From the NCBI GenBank assembly GCA_037965595.1, contig CP150183.1, positions 434,001-498,000 on the forward strand: DNA of 64,000 nt, in the 5' to 3' direction. Source of the DNA: Alkalihalobacillus sp. FSL W8-0930. Its GTDB lineage: Bacteria > Bacillota > Bacilli > Bacillales > Bacillaceae_D. Shown piece after piece: positions 26,327-35,605 of the stretch. Positions within the stretch are counted from its first letter, which is position 1, and the number at the start of each line of letters is the position of its first letter. The notes under the pieces were generated by a model, which made no database searches, was not told where the DNA came from, and saw only the letters and a program-made list of their open reading frames with translations. A program made the translations under genes and the position numbers.

Positions 26327-27322
26327 ATGATAGCGGTTACAAAAACCACAGCCAAAACCATAGCAGAAAAACTAGGTTTATCTATAGCCACTGTAGACCG
26401 CGCTCTGAATAATCGAGGAAATGTCAAAAAGGAAACCTATCAGCGCATTATGGATATGGTGGAAGAATTGGGATACAAGCCAAATAAACTAGCTTCTGTT
26501 CTATCACGGAAAATGAACTATAAGATTGCTATTATCTATCCATCCTTTGGCCAATATTTCTGGGATCAAGTGGAGGTAGGGCTGAATAAAGCCATTCATG
26601 AGCTAACGGATTATGGCGCTGAGTTTACCGTTTTTCGAATGCACGAAGCAGAACTGTCTGCACAAACGCTCATACGTAACATTATGGATCAGGATCAGTA
26701 TCATGCCATTGCTATAGCTGCTGGTGAAGAACCGCTTGATGATGTGATCAGAGAAGCAATGGCTAAAGGCATAACGATTTGTACGTTCAATCAGGACATT
26801 CAAACGAGTGGTCGATTGTTTTATGTAGGTGTCGACTATGAGCAAGCGGGCAAGCTTGCAGCTGAATTAACATGCAAGTTTGTAGGCAAGAAAGGCCGTG
26901 TGGCGGTTGTCGGCAAAAATGATGACTTTCAGACGCGAACAAAGAATCAAGGTTTTCTTGATGCGGTTGAAGCTTATCCCGACGTAGAAGGTATTGGGCC
27001 ATTCTCTGTGGAGGAATTTCTCAGTCAAACCGACCCCATTGATGGCGTATATGTTTCAACCTCCGATATCTTTAGAGTCGCAGAGGCCTTGTCCGAACAG
27101 AAACGAACCCCCATCATAATCTGTCATGATTTAAATCAAGAAATCTATCAATATTTGAATACGGGAGTCATTACAGCTGCAATCACTCAAGAGCCTTTTA
27201 ACCAAGGGTACTTGGTTTTGACTCAATTATTTGGCTATCTTGCTTTTGAAGAGGATATAAAAGAGCATCAAATCATAAAGTTAGAAGTAGTGATGAAGGA
27301 AAATGCTAAGTATTATGTATAG
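26327..27322 (+). CDS. LacI-family transcriptional regulator
   Basis: 331-aa regulator with an N-terminal LacI helix-turn-helix (AKTIAEKLGLSIATVDRALN, about residues 8-28), hinge helix (YKPNKLASVLSRK) and a periplasmic-binding-protein-like sugar domain. The sugar domain suggests an aldose-type effector. It immediately precedes a GH31 enzyme gene, which it probably controls. A ribosome binding site GAGGAGAG precedes the ATG. Confidence 0.9.
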   Translation: MIAVTKTTAKTIAEKLGLSIATVDRALNNRGNVKKETYQRIMDMVEELGYKPNKLASVLSRKMNYKIAIIYPSFGQYFWDQVEVGLNKAIHELTDYGAEFTVFRMHEAELSAQTLIRNIMDQDQYHAIAIAAGEEPLDDVIREAMAKGITICTFNQDIQTSGRLFYVGVDYEQAGKLAAELTCKFVGKKGRVAVVGKNDDFQTRTKNQGFLDAVEAYPDVEGIGPFSVEEFLSQTDPIDGVYVSTSDIFRVAEALSEQKRTPIIICHDLNQEIYQYLNTGVITAAITQEPFNQGYLVLTQLFGYLAFEEDIKEHQIIKLEVVMKENAKYYV

Positions 27323-27381
27323 GCTTAGCTTTTCACTCACATAAATGAGGTACGGTCATCATTTTGTAAAGGGAGATGTCT

Positions 27382-29697
27382 ATGAAGTTTAGTAATGGAT
27401 GTTGGATGGATAAAGAAGGGCATATCATTAAAAGTCCAGCTGAGTTGTACGACTGGAAACAAGATCAGGGGAAGTTGACATTGTACGCCCCCTTTCAAAA
27501 AATTCACCACATTGGTCAGACCCTTGATGGAGGGGTCTTAACGGTCGAATTGTCATCACCAATAGAGAACGTCATTCGCGTGAAAGCCTATCATCATGTA
27601 GGTTCTGTTACAGAAGAGCCATCATTTGCTCGCGCAGATCAAAAGCCTAATGTGAATATAGAGGAAAAGGAAGAAGAGATCCTTGTTTCATCCGGACAGC
27701 TGCATGCACATGTGAAGCGAGATCCGTGGAAAATTGATTTCAGGTTTGATCAGAAGCTACTGACTTCGAGTGAATCTAGATCACTTAGCTATATTCATAA
27801 TGAAAAAGGCGAGCCCTACATGCGTGAACAGCTTTCACTTGATATTGGGGAACTGATCTATGGACTTGGCGAACGATTTACTCCATTTGTGAAAAATGGT
27901 CAGGTCGTTGATATCTGGAATGAGGACGGGGGAACGGGGAGTGAGCAGACTTATAAGAACATTCCTTTTTACATAAGTAACAAGGGATACGGCGTATTTG
28001 TGAATCATCCAGAACACGTTTCTTTTGAAGTGGCTTCTGAAAAAGTATCCAAATCTCAGTTCAGTGTGGAAGGGGAATGCCTTGATTATTACATCATTGC
28101 AGGTGAAGGGTTAAAAGAGGTACTACACAACTACACAGAGCTAACAGGAAAACCACCACTCGTTCCATCGTGGTCTTTCGGTCTGTGGCTTAGCACCTCT
28201 TTTCTAACAAACTATGATGAGAAGACCGTCCATTCGTTCGTAGATGAAATGATTGAACGAGACATTCCGCTTGATGTCTTCCATTTTGACTGCCTATGGA
28301 TGAAGGAACTAGAATGGTGTAATTTTGAATGGGATGACCGTGTCTTTCCAGACCCGGTAAATATGTTAAAGCGACTAAAAGAGAAGGGATTAAAGATTTG
28401 TGTCTGGATTAACCCATACATTGCTCAAAAATCTCCACTATTTAAAGAGGCAGCAGATCTTGGTTTTCTTTTAAAAAGAGAAGATGGACGTGTGTGGCAA
28501 TGGGATAAGTGGCAGGCGGGAATGGGCTTAGTAGATTTTACAAACCCAGCTGCGACAAAGTGGTACACAGATCATCTAGATAAACTGATTGATATGGGTG
28601 TAGACAGCTTTAAAACAGACTTTGGAGAGCGTATCCCCCTTGATGTTGTGTATGCAGATGGATCATGCCCGAAGAAAATGCATAACTATTATACACAGCT
28701 CTACAATGAAAGCGTGTTCGAATTATTAGAGAAACGATTCGGAACGTCTCAAGCTGTTGTCTTTGCGCGCTCGGCAACCGTTGGGGGTCAGACGATGCCT
28801 GTTCATTGGGGTGGTGATAGCTTCTCTAACTATTCATCTATGGCAGAAACCTTACGTGGAGGTCTCTCCCTGAGTCTGGCAGGCTTTGCTTACTGGAGTC
28901 ATGATATTGGGGGATTTGAGACGGGATCAACACCAGATCTATACAAACGCTGGACTCAATTTGGACTTTTATCCTCTCACAGCCGTTACCATGGTAGTGG
29001 TGATTACAAAGTGCCGTGGCTCTATGATGAGGAAGCGGTAGAAGTTACACGGCAATTCACTAAGCTAAAGTGTCGCCTTATGCCTTATTTGTATTCGACC
29101 GCAGTGGAGGCAACAAAAACAGGTGTTCCAATGCTTCGGCCAATGGTTCTTGAATTTCCTGAGGATGAAACATGTCATTATCTTGATCGACAATACACAC
29201 TTGGAAGCGAGCTTCTCATAGCACCGATTTTTAATGATCAAGGGAATGTACGCTACTACTTACCAAGAGGTGAATGGACCAACCTGATTACGAACGCTAA
29301 AGTGAGAGGAGAACGGTGGATCACTGAAACACATGATTACACATCCTTACCACTAATGGTTCGTGAAAACTCCATTCTGGTATATGGTCAAACCGACTCC
29401 ACGGCGAGCTACGATTTTACAGAGAATGTCTCGCTACATCTTTTCTCGCTTATTGACGGAGAGGAAGCAAAAGCAATTCTTGTGCGTGAGTCAGGAGATG
29501 CAGCTGGATATGTCATCGCGACTAAAGCAGGCTCAACGATTACCGTGAAAACAAGCGGATTCACATCTGTATATTCCATTGTTCTACGTAATGTACATTC
29601 CATTCGTTCTCATTCAAGTGGGGATCAGCAACAAACAGTGGATGGGACAGAGCTTACAATTGAATCGGGCGTAGAAGAAGTGGTGGTTGAGTTGTAA
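27382..29697 (+). CDS. GH31 alpha-xylosidase-like glycoside hydrolase (YicI group)
   Basis: 771-aa cytoplasmic glycoside hydrolase family 31 enzyme. The catalytic nucleophile Asp is in FKTDFGERIP near residue 412 and the acid/base Asp in HWGGDSFSNY near 478; both motifs match the Escherichia coli YicI alpha-xylosidase. The N-terminus MKFSNGCW also parallels YicI. It should remove alpha-xylosyl (or alpha-glucosyl) units from oligosaccharides such as xyloglucan fragments. ATG 27382 is preferred (GGGAG 6 nt upstream) over ATG 27376. No signal peptide and no transporter beside it. Confidence 0.9.
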   Translation: MKFSNGCWMDKEGHIIKSPAELYDWKQDQGKLTLYAPFQKIHHIGQTLDGGVLTVELSSPIENVIRVKAYHHVGSVTEEPSFARADQKPNVNIEEKEEEILVSSGQLHAHVKRDPWKIDFRFDQKLLTSSESRSLSYIHNEKGEPYMREQLSLDIGELIYGLGERFTPFVKNGQVVDIWNEDGGTGSEQTYKNIPFYISNKGYGVFVNHPEHVSFEVASEKVSKSQFSVEGECLDYYIIAGEGLKEVLHNYTELTGKPPLVPSWSFGLWLSTSFLTNYDEKTVHSFVDEMIERDIPLDVFHFDCLWMKELEWCNFEWDDRVFPDPVNMLKRLKEKGLKICVWINPYIAQKSPLFKEAADLGFLLKREDGRVWQWDKWQAGMGLVDFTNPAATKWYTDHLDKLIDMGVDSFKTDFGERIPLDVVYADGSCPKKMHNYYTQLYNESVFELLEKRFGTSQAVVFARSATVGGQTMPVHWGGDSFSNYSSMAETLRGGLSLSLAGFAYWSHDIGGFETGSTPDLYKRWTQFGLLSSHSRYHGSGDYKVPWLYDEEAVEVTRQFTKLKCRLMPYLYSTAVEATKTGVPMLRPMVLEFPEDETCHYLDRQYTLGSELLIAPIFNDQGNVRYYLPRGEWTNLITNAKVRGERWITETHDYTSLPLMVRENSILVYGQTDSTASYDFTENVSLHLFSLIDGEEAKAILVRESGDAAGYVIATKAGSTITVKTSGFTSVYSIVLRNVHSIRSHSSGDQQQTVDGTELTIESGVEEVVVEL

Positions 29698-29712
29698 AAG
29701 GGTATAGAAAGG

Positions 29713-29742
29713 CCGGATGAACAAATAGTTCACCGGTTTTTT
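29713..29742 (+). terminator. Terminator after GH31 gene
   Basis: CCGGATGAAC with GTTCACCGG (one bulged A), loop AAATA, then six T. Confidence 0.85.
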
Positions 29743-29755
29743 AGATTAATGCTTT

Positions 29756-29786
29756 TTGACATAAGTTTCTCCTTCCTTCATATACT
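29756..29786 (+). promoter_or_regulatory. SigA-type promoter
   Basis: TTGACA (29756-29761) with CATATA at 17 bp or TATACT at 19 bp (29781-29786), upstream of the SAM hydrolase-family gene. Confidence 0.5.
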
Positions 29787-29814
29787 AGGTGCAACTCATG
29801 CGTAGGGGGTCCAT

Positions 29815-30657
29815 ATGAATCAACTGCTTGTGTTGCAATCTGATTTTGGATTGAGTGATGGGGCGGTTAGTGCCATGTATGGTGTAGCCTTGTCTGTTAA
29901 TCCAGATTTAACAATATCTAATCTTACGCACGACATTCCACCTTTTCATATCTGGGAGGCTTCTTACCGATTGCTTCAAACCGTTCCTTATTGGCCAAAA
30001 GAAACGGTGTTTGTATCAGTTGTGGATCCAGGTGTTGGATCCAAGCGTAAAAGTATAGTTGCAAGGTTAGTTACCGGTCAATTTGTCATAACCCCCGATA
30101 ATGGGACTCTTTCACATCTGTTAAAAGGTGTTAGAGTTGATGAAGTCAGAGAGCTTGATGAAACGAAAAATCGCTTGCCGCATTCAGGGGAGTCGTACAC
30201 CTTTCATGGGAGAGACATCTACGCATACACCGGGGCGAGGTTGGCAAGTGGAGTTATATCTTTTAATGAGGTTGGAGGACGATTAAACTCAGACCAACTT
30301 GTTCGACTTGACATAAATGAAGCTAAGCTTTTCACAAACGAGGCAATAGGCCAGATTGATATCTTGGACATACGATACGGTAATGCGTGGACAAATATTC
30401 CGAGGACATTATTTACACAAACAGGTGCTACTTATGGTGATCAAGTGAAGGTTCTACTCACACGTGCACGTACAATCCTTTATCAAAAAACAATCCCATT
30501 TGGTCGATCATTTGCGGATGTTCCTGTTGGGCAGGATCTTCTCTATGTGAACTCTCTTGATTATCTAGCCATTGGAACAAATCAGAAATCATTTGCTGAT
30601 GCGAATGCAATAGGGACAGGAACCGGTTGGGTTGTCTCAGTTCAGCCACATCATTAA
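29815..30657 (+). CDS. SAM hydroxide adenosyltransferase (DUF62 family)
   Basis: 280-aa member of the S-adenosyl-L-methionine hydrolase/chlorinase/fluorinase superfamily. Motifs: LQSDFGLSDGAVSAMYG at residues 7-23, VVDPGVGS near 63, ITPDNGTLS near 91 and TFHGRDIYAY near 130. Family members without the fluorinase loop hydrolyse SAM to adenosine and methionine; the in vivo purpose is unclear. Full length; ATG preceded by AGGGGG. Confidence 0.9.
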   Translation: MNQLLVLQSDFGLSDGAVSAMYGVALSVNPDLTISNLTHDIPPFHIWEASYRLLQTVPYWPKETVFVSVVDPGVGSKRKSIVARLVTGQFVITPDNGTLSHLLKGVRVDEVRELDETKNRLPHSGESYTFHGRDIYAYTGARLASGVISFNEVGGRLNSDQLVRLDINEAKLFTNEAIGQIDILDIRYGNAWTNIPRTLFTQTGATYGDQVKVLLTRARTILYQKTIPFGRSFADVPVGQDLLYVNSLDYLAIGTNQKSFADANAIGTGTGWVVSVQPHH

Positions 30658-30745
30658 CTAATTTTGCATCTTGAGTTCATCTCCCTTCTTCTTTATACTT
30701 ACTTAGTAAAACGAAGTATTGAATGGTATAGAGAGAAGGGTAAGG

Positions 30746-31450
30746 ATGAAACAAAGGGTAGGAGAAAGTACGTCCATAAAAAGAGGGTTCACGACAATGC
30801 TAATTAAGTGGGCTGTTTTTTTAATGGGGTTACTTGTTTTAGCAACAGGTGGCGCGTTTATGATTAAGTCTGCGTATGGCTCGGCGACATGGGATGTTTT
30901 GCACATTGGTTTGTCCCTAAATTCAGGCTGGTCGATCGGCTTATGGGTACAACTTGTTGGATTAGTTATGATTGGCATATCTTGTTGGATTGACGGTAAA
31001 AAACCTCAAGTAGGTAGTTTCGTTAATATTATATTAATTGGATTCTTTTTAGACGGAATGCTGCGTTTGCCGATCTATCCCGTAGACATGCTCTGGTGGG
31101 AAAGCCTATTATTCCTACTAGGTGGCATTTGCATTCTCGGATTCGGGGCGGGCATGTATGTCGCTACTGGACTAGGTGCAGGGCCAAGAGATGGTATGAC
31201 GCTTGTTCTTGCAAAGAAAACGGGCTTATCGATTCGACTCGTACGTACGCTCCTTGAAGGTACGGCGTTATTACTTGGTTGGCTACTCGGAGGACCGGTA
31301 GCAGCAGGGACATTTTTATCGGTCTTTTTGATTGGACCAGTGATGCAGACATCCATAGGATTTTGGCGCAAACAGATGGCAAGGCTTGATGAAAAAGAAG
31401 AGAGCCTTATTCCTGTCACAGAACCTACATTGAAAATAAATGAATCATAA
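30746..31450 (+). CDS. YczE/YyaS/YitT-family membrane protein
   Basis: 234-aa integral membrane protein with about five helices. The conserved GLGAGPRDGMTLVLAKKTG near residue 146 and LLGWLLGGPVAAGTF near 180 are typical of the YczE/YyaS group. B. subtilis YczE influences surfactin production, but the mechanism is unknown. ATG 30746 (after AGAAGGG) is chosen over an upstream in-frame start at 30719. Confidence 0.82.
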   Translation: MKQRVGESTSIKRGFTTMLIKWAVFLMGLLVLATGGAFMIKSAYGSATWDVLHIGLSLNSGWSIGLWVQLVGLVMIGISCWIDGKKPQVGSFVNIILIGFFLDGMLRLPIYPVDMLWWESLLFLLGGICILGFGAGMYVATGLGAGPRDGMTLVLAKKTGLSIRLVRTLLEGTALLLGWLLGGPVAAGTFLSVFLIGPVMQTSIGFWRKQMARLDEKEESLIPVTEPTLKINES

Positions 31451-31452
31451 GC

Positions 31453-31490
31453 AAAAAGACGAATGCCTTAAATGCATTCGTCTTTCTTTT
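31453..31490. terminator. Bidirectional terminator between convergent genes
   Basis: AAAGACGAATGC (31455-31466), 7-nt loop, GCATTCGTCTTT (31474-31485), with T runs usable on both strands. Confidence 0.88.
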
Positions 31491-31494
31491 CATG

Positions 31495-32277
31495 TTATAC
31501 CGTTTTCTCTGTTTTAGTTGGGTTCAAGTAATGTAACAATAAGCCCATAAACACTGCTCCACCAACAAAGTTTCCGAGAGTTACCGGAATTAAGTTGTGA
31601 ACGATCCCGCCAAGTGTCAGATCAGGCGCACCGTGTAAGTAAGCAATCGCAAATGTACCCATGTTAGCAATACTATGTTCGTAACCAGATACGAAGAAAC
31701 TAAAAACTAGTAGAACCATGATAAAAATCTTAGCCATTTCATTCTTCATTCCTAGTGGAAGAAAGAAAGCCAGACAAACTAACCAGTTACAAAGAATTCC
31801 GCGAAAGAAAAGCTCATTCAAAGAGGATTCTGTTTTGTGTTGTGCGACACTCATCAAGAATCCATTTGCACTAGGGTCTTTAAAAATTCCCGTTGCAAGC
31901 AAGAAGTAAGCAAAAAGAATAGCTCCAATTAAGTTTCCGATATATGTCATAGATAGCAGCTTCAATGATGTAGACCAAGTCATTTTTCCTTTTAATGATG
32001 CATACGGGAAATAAAACGTATTACCTGTAAATAAATCTGCATTTCCATGTTTGATTAAGAGGATTCCCACACCAAACGTAAGTGCTCCAGCTATATACGC
32101 AAGAGACGACCCATCTTCATAGAAATATCCGCCTGTTCGGAAAGACACGATAATTCCAAGTCCCAAAAACATGGTTGCTAGAATTGAACGCATCAAATAT
32201 CTCATGCGATTGTCTGAGTATGCTTTTCCTTTGTTTAGTGCCATTTGTTCAACTTGTTCTAATGAAGCTTGTTCCAT
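31495..32277 (-). CDS. Formate/nitrite transporter family channel (FNT)
   Basis: 260-aa FNT protein with six membrane helices. Signature stretches: GNADLFTGNTFYFPYASLKGK near residue 78, the FxxGxEHSIANM motif (FFVSGYEHSIANMG) near 198, and the asparagine-rich NLIPVTLGNFVGGAVFMG at the end. It passes formate or nitrite (or a related small anion) across the membrane; which one is not clear, as there are no pfl, nir or nar genes near. Ribosome binding site GGAGTGG on the minus strand. Confidence 0.9.
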   Translation of the reverse strand: MEQASLEQVEQMALNKGKAYSDNRMRYLMRSILATMFLGLGIIVSFRTGGYFYEDGSSLAYIAGALTFGVGILLIKHGNADLFTGNTFYFPYASLKGKMTWSTSLKLLSMTYIGNLIGAILFAYFLLATGIFKDPSANGFLMSVAQHKTESSLNELFFRGILCNWLVCLAFFLPLGMKNEMAKIFIMVLLVFSFFVSGYEHSIANMGTFAIAYLHGAPDLTLGGIVHNLIPVTLGNFVGGAVFMGLLLHYLNPTKTEKTV

Positions 32278-32399
32278 TAAATTACCACTCCGCTATTCTA
32301 CTATTTGCGATAAAATCCGCTATCTGATTATACCCGTTTTTTATTAGATTAAAAGCTTTATTAACTAAAAAAAAGAGAATAGGGGAAATTTGGATTAAG

Positions 32400-32427
32400 T
32401 TGACAAAATATTGTTTCGATTTGTAAA
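32400..32427 (+). promoter_or_regulatory. SigA-type promoter of AAA ATPase gene
   Basis: TTGACA (32400-32405), 16-bp spacer, TGTAAA (32422-32427). The minus-10 is weak. Confidence 0.4.
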
Positions 32428-32490
32428 CTAATAAAAATATCATAAAAGCGATAAGATGATTCTGATCATCCTTAATGGGGGACATTCCAT

Positions 32491-33765
32491 ATGAACCAAG
32501 TTTCAGCTATTTATCAAACAAGAGATTCAGAGCATGGTGAAGCTTCTGGATATGCTTCATTTGAACGAATCATATCTGAGATTCAACATGTCTTAAACAA
32601 ACGGTACGGTAAAACGTATCAGCTATATGCAAGTGAGGATTCATTCTTTGATCATTGGAGTTTACTAGAGAAGGATGTTCAAACATCATCAGATCAGGTT
32701 CATCATGTATCGACAATTTTCGAAAAGCTACAACAACGGACATTTACATATGATGAAGAGAAGGATACGCCTGATTATTCGATCCATCTTTCTTTATTAA
32801 ATAATGTATTCTGCTATGAAAAAGAAGGGGTGGCATTCGCTCAAATCCCTGTCTTTGAAGAATTTGGAGCAAGTATTTTGAGTCGAAACTGCGTGTTTAG
32901 TATTGGAGATCAAGAACTGGCTGCTTTTCTTGAAACGGTCCAAACGAGAATTTGGGAAGAAAGCTGTAAGGAAGTAACCGTTTATACTGACACTGAAGAA
33001 GGAATGACTCGAAAAGAAGAATCCGTTACACACTCGGTTAAACGAAGTGAAGTCATTTTAGACTTAAGCGTAAAAGATGATATCTATCAATCCTTAGATC
33101 AGTTTTTTGATAAGGACCGTACGTTTTATCAAACATATAACATTCCATATAGACGAGGCATTCTGCTGTATGGACCGCCTGGAAACGGAAAAACAACTCT
33201 TGTCAAATCAATAGCTGGCTCGATTCATGCGCCAATTGCCTATTGGCAAATTACTGAATTTACGACAAGTGATTCAATTGAAGAAGTGTTCACTGCAGCC
33301 AGACGTTTATCGCCAATGGTTCTAGTCATTGAAGACATTGATTCAATGCCGGAGGGAGTACGTTCGTTCTTTTTAAATACGCTAGACGGAGCAACATCAA
33401 AGGAAGGAATCTTCTTAATTGGGACAACCAACTATCCCGAGAAGATTGACCCAGGCTTAATGAATCGTGGTGGGAGATTTGACCGTGCGTATGAGATTAG
33501 TCTACCTACCTTGGAGTTACGAACACAGTATATGAAGCAAAGAGGGTTCTTATCTTTCTTAGATAATGAGGAAGTTCAAGAGATAGCAGATGCTACGGAA
33601 GGTTTCTCATTTGCACAGCTTTCAGAGCTGTTTGTTAGTATGGTACTGGCCTGGCATAATAATGGAGAGGTTCATGCTCTTCATATCATTAAAAGCATGC
33701 AAGGTGAACATCAAAAAAGCAAAAAAGGCCACTGGATGAAGCAGAGTGGAAGGATGGGATTCTAA
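32491..33765 (+). CDS. AAA-family ATPase (BCS1/FtsH-like core)
   Basis: 424-aa protein. The C-terminal half is an AAA module: Walker A GPPGNGKTT near residue 229, Walker B VLVIEDID near 280, and second-region-of-homology NRGGRFDRAYEI near 328 with the arginine finger. The N-terminal ~190 residues are a separate domain of unknown function without membrane segments. No protease domain. Probably a protein-remodelling ATPase; the client is unknown. It is transcribed alone, with the MurJ-like gene 77 bp downstream. Confidence 0.85.
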   Translation: MNQVSAIYQTRDSEHGEASGYASFERIISEIQHVLNKRYGKTYQLYASEDSFFDHWSLLEKDVQTSSDQVHHVSTIFEKLQQRTFTYDEEKDTPDYSIHLSLLNNVFCYEKEGVAFAQIPVFEEFGASILSRNCVFSIGDQELAAFLETVQTRIWEESCKEVTVYTDTEEGMTRKEESVTHSVKRSEVILDLSVKDDIYQSLDQFFDKDRTFYQTYNIPYRRGILLYGPPGNGKTTLVKSIAGSIHAPIAYWQITEFTTSDSIEEVFTAARRLSPMVLVIEDIDSMPEGVRSFFLNTLDGATSKEGIFLIGTTNYPEKIDPGLMNRGGRFDRAYEISLPTLELRTQYMKQRGFLSFLDNEEVQEIADATEGFSFAQLSELFVSMVLAWHNNGEVHALHIIKSMQGEHQKSKKGHWMKQSGRMGF

Positions 33766-33842
33766 CACAACGTACCACCCAACAGTAGAGTATGATATTC
33801 TTATTCTAGCTGTGTATATGTCATGAAAAGGTGAGATCATTT

Positions 33843-35444
33843 GTGAAGAATCAATTTCTAAGAGGAACCTTCTATTTGACGGGAGCGACCTTTCTATCGA
33901 AAATTCTTGGATTTATCTATATTATGCCGTTTGTTCTTATTGTAGGAGACTCGGGCTATGCTCTCTATAAATACGCGTACGCGCCCTATACATTAATGCT
34001 AAGTGTGGCAACACTTGGTTTACCTATGGCTGTATCTAAGTATGTGGCCAAATACAATAGTCTGGGAGACTACCAGGCAGGAAGAGATCTATTAAATAAA
34101 GGATTAAAACTCATGATGGGCATGGGTGTCCTGACATTTCTGGCACTGTTTTTTTTAGCGCCATCTCTTGCGTCAGTTGTTATAAAAGAAGGAGATGTGA
34201 GTGGGAATACTCATGAAGATGTTGTCTACGTCATCCGACTCGTAAGTATTGCCTTATTAATTATTCCTCCAATGAGTATGATGAGAGGATTCTTTCAAGG
34301 GAATCAACAGATGGGACCCTCTGCATTTAGTACCGTTCTGGAGCAAATTGTCCGCATCCTCTTTATTCTAGCTGGTTCCTTTACCGTTTTATACATACTG
34401 GATGGAACGGCCACTCAAGCCGTTGGAATTAGTACGATGGGAGCGTTTGTTGGAGGACTGGCAAGCTTAGGGCTGCTTGTATGGTTTTTTGTGCGCAGAA
34501 AAGATTTATTTCCAGCCTTCAGAAATAAGCATGGTGAACATCAACCAATTGAATGGTTGCCGATGCTTAAGGAGCTGACAAGCTATGCTATACCTTTTGT
34601 ATTAGTTGGGCTTGCCATTCCGCTTTATCAAAACATCGATACCTTTACCATAAATAATTTATTAACAGATGCCGGCTATAGTCTAGTGGAGGCTGAGCAG
34701 GTAAATGCAATCATCGGTCTTGCTCAAATTCTTGTACTAGTCCCCGTTTCTCTTGCGACGGCATTTAGTATCTCACTTATCCCAAATATCACAGGATCCT
34801 TTAGTAAGGGAGACATGAAGGACGTTACAGACAAAATTAAACAAACGTTTATTTTACTTATGTTTGTCCTGTTACCTGCGGTTGTGGGGATGACATTATT
34901 AAGTGATCCGATCTATACAAGTATATTTGGCGAGAACAACCAGCCTGAACTCGGTGGACGAATCCTTGCGTGGTATGCGCCAATGGGCATTCTGTTTTCG
35001 CTATTCTCCGTAGCCGCAGCTATTTTACAAGGAATAAACAAGCAAAAGCAGGCGATCATTGGCTTAGGACTAGGAGTTGTAGTCAAGGTGGTGCTTAATG
35101 CGTTACTCATTCCTACCTTCTATGAGCTCGGTCCAATCATTGCAACATATGCGGGTTATTTTGTATCGGTTTGTTATTTAACAGCAGTCATTTACCGAAA
35201 CGTGAAGATTCCTGTTTTTAAACTTCTCAAGCCACTTGTTCCAATTGGTTTGATGGTTGTCCTAATGATGGTAGTTGTAGTAGCAACCGAGTTTCTCGTT
35301 CGACTTGCGCTAGCGGATGTAGTAGGGAACTATCCCCTTTCCTTTATTGTTACAGGAGTATCCGTACTAGCCGGAGCAGGTGTATATCTTGTTGTGAGTA
35401 AGCAGACTGGTTTGATCCGATTGATTGTTAGGAGAAATGGTTAA
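33843..35444 (+). CDS. murJ: Lipid II flippase-like membrane protein (YtgP/MurJ, MOP superfamily)
   Basis: 533-aa polysaccharide/lipid flippase with about fourteen helices. The pattern (LRGTFYLTGATFLSKILGF, MRGFFQGNQQMGPSAF, LVPVSLATAFSISLIPNIT, AAILQGINKQKQAIIGL) matches the B. subtilis YtgP group, which serves as MurJ. Related paralogues (SpoVB, YabM, YkvU) exist, so the symbol is a best guess. Start: GTG 33843, 7 nt after AAAGGTGAG; GTG 33831 lies too close to that site. Confidence 0.85.
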   Translation: MKNQFLRGTFYLTGATFLSKILGFIYIMPFVLIVGDSGYALYKYAYAPYTLMLSVATLGLPMAVSKYVAKYNSLGDYQAGRDLLNKGLKLMMGMGVLTFLALFFLAPSLASVVIKEGDVSGNTHEDVVYVIRLVSIALLIIPPMSMMRGFFQGNQQMGPSAFSTVLEQIVRILFILAGSFTVLYILDGTATQAVGISTMGAFVGGLASLGLLVWFFVRRKDLFPAFRNKHGEHQPIEWLPMLKELTSYAIPFVLVGLAIPLYQNIDTFTINNLLTDAGYSLVEAEQVNAIIGLAQILVLVPVSLATAFSISLIPNITGSFSKGDMKDVTDKIKQTFILLMFVLLPAVVGMTLLSDPIYTSIFGENNQPELGGRILAWYAPMGILFSLFSVAAAILQGINKQKQAIIGLGLGVVVKVVLNALLIPTFYELGPIIATYAGYFVSVCYLTAVIYRNVKIPVFKLLKPLVPIGLMVVLMMVVVVATEFLVRLALADVVGNYPLSFIVTGVSVLAGAGVYLVVSKQTGLIRLIVRRNG

Positions 35445-35462
35445 TTAAAGAATATGGTGCTT

Positions 35463-35592
35463 GAGACATAACTAAAAATCATTAAAAAATGGCGAATGAT
35501 TCAATTACAGAATCATTCGCCATTCGTTTTACCAAACAAGCGGATTCGAAGCTATGTTCTTGTTTTGCTATCCGCGTTAATGTTATGTCCTC
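35463..35592. repeat. MITE-like dispersed repeat, copy B (internally deleted, 130 bp)
   Basis: Same termini as copy A (GAGACATAAC ... GTTATGTCCTC) and the same ATGGCGAATGATTC hairpin (35491-35525 region), but the ~116-bp GC-rich core is missing. The junction is AAGCGGATTCG; copy A has AGCGGA at both edges of the missing block (26053-26058 and 26169-26174). The hairpin may end the murJ transcript. Confidence 0.8.
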
Positions 35593-35605
35593 GGCCTCGG
35601 TTATT

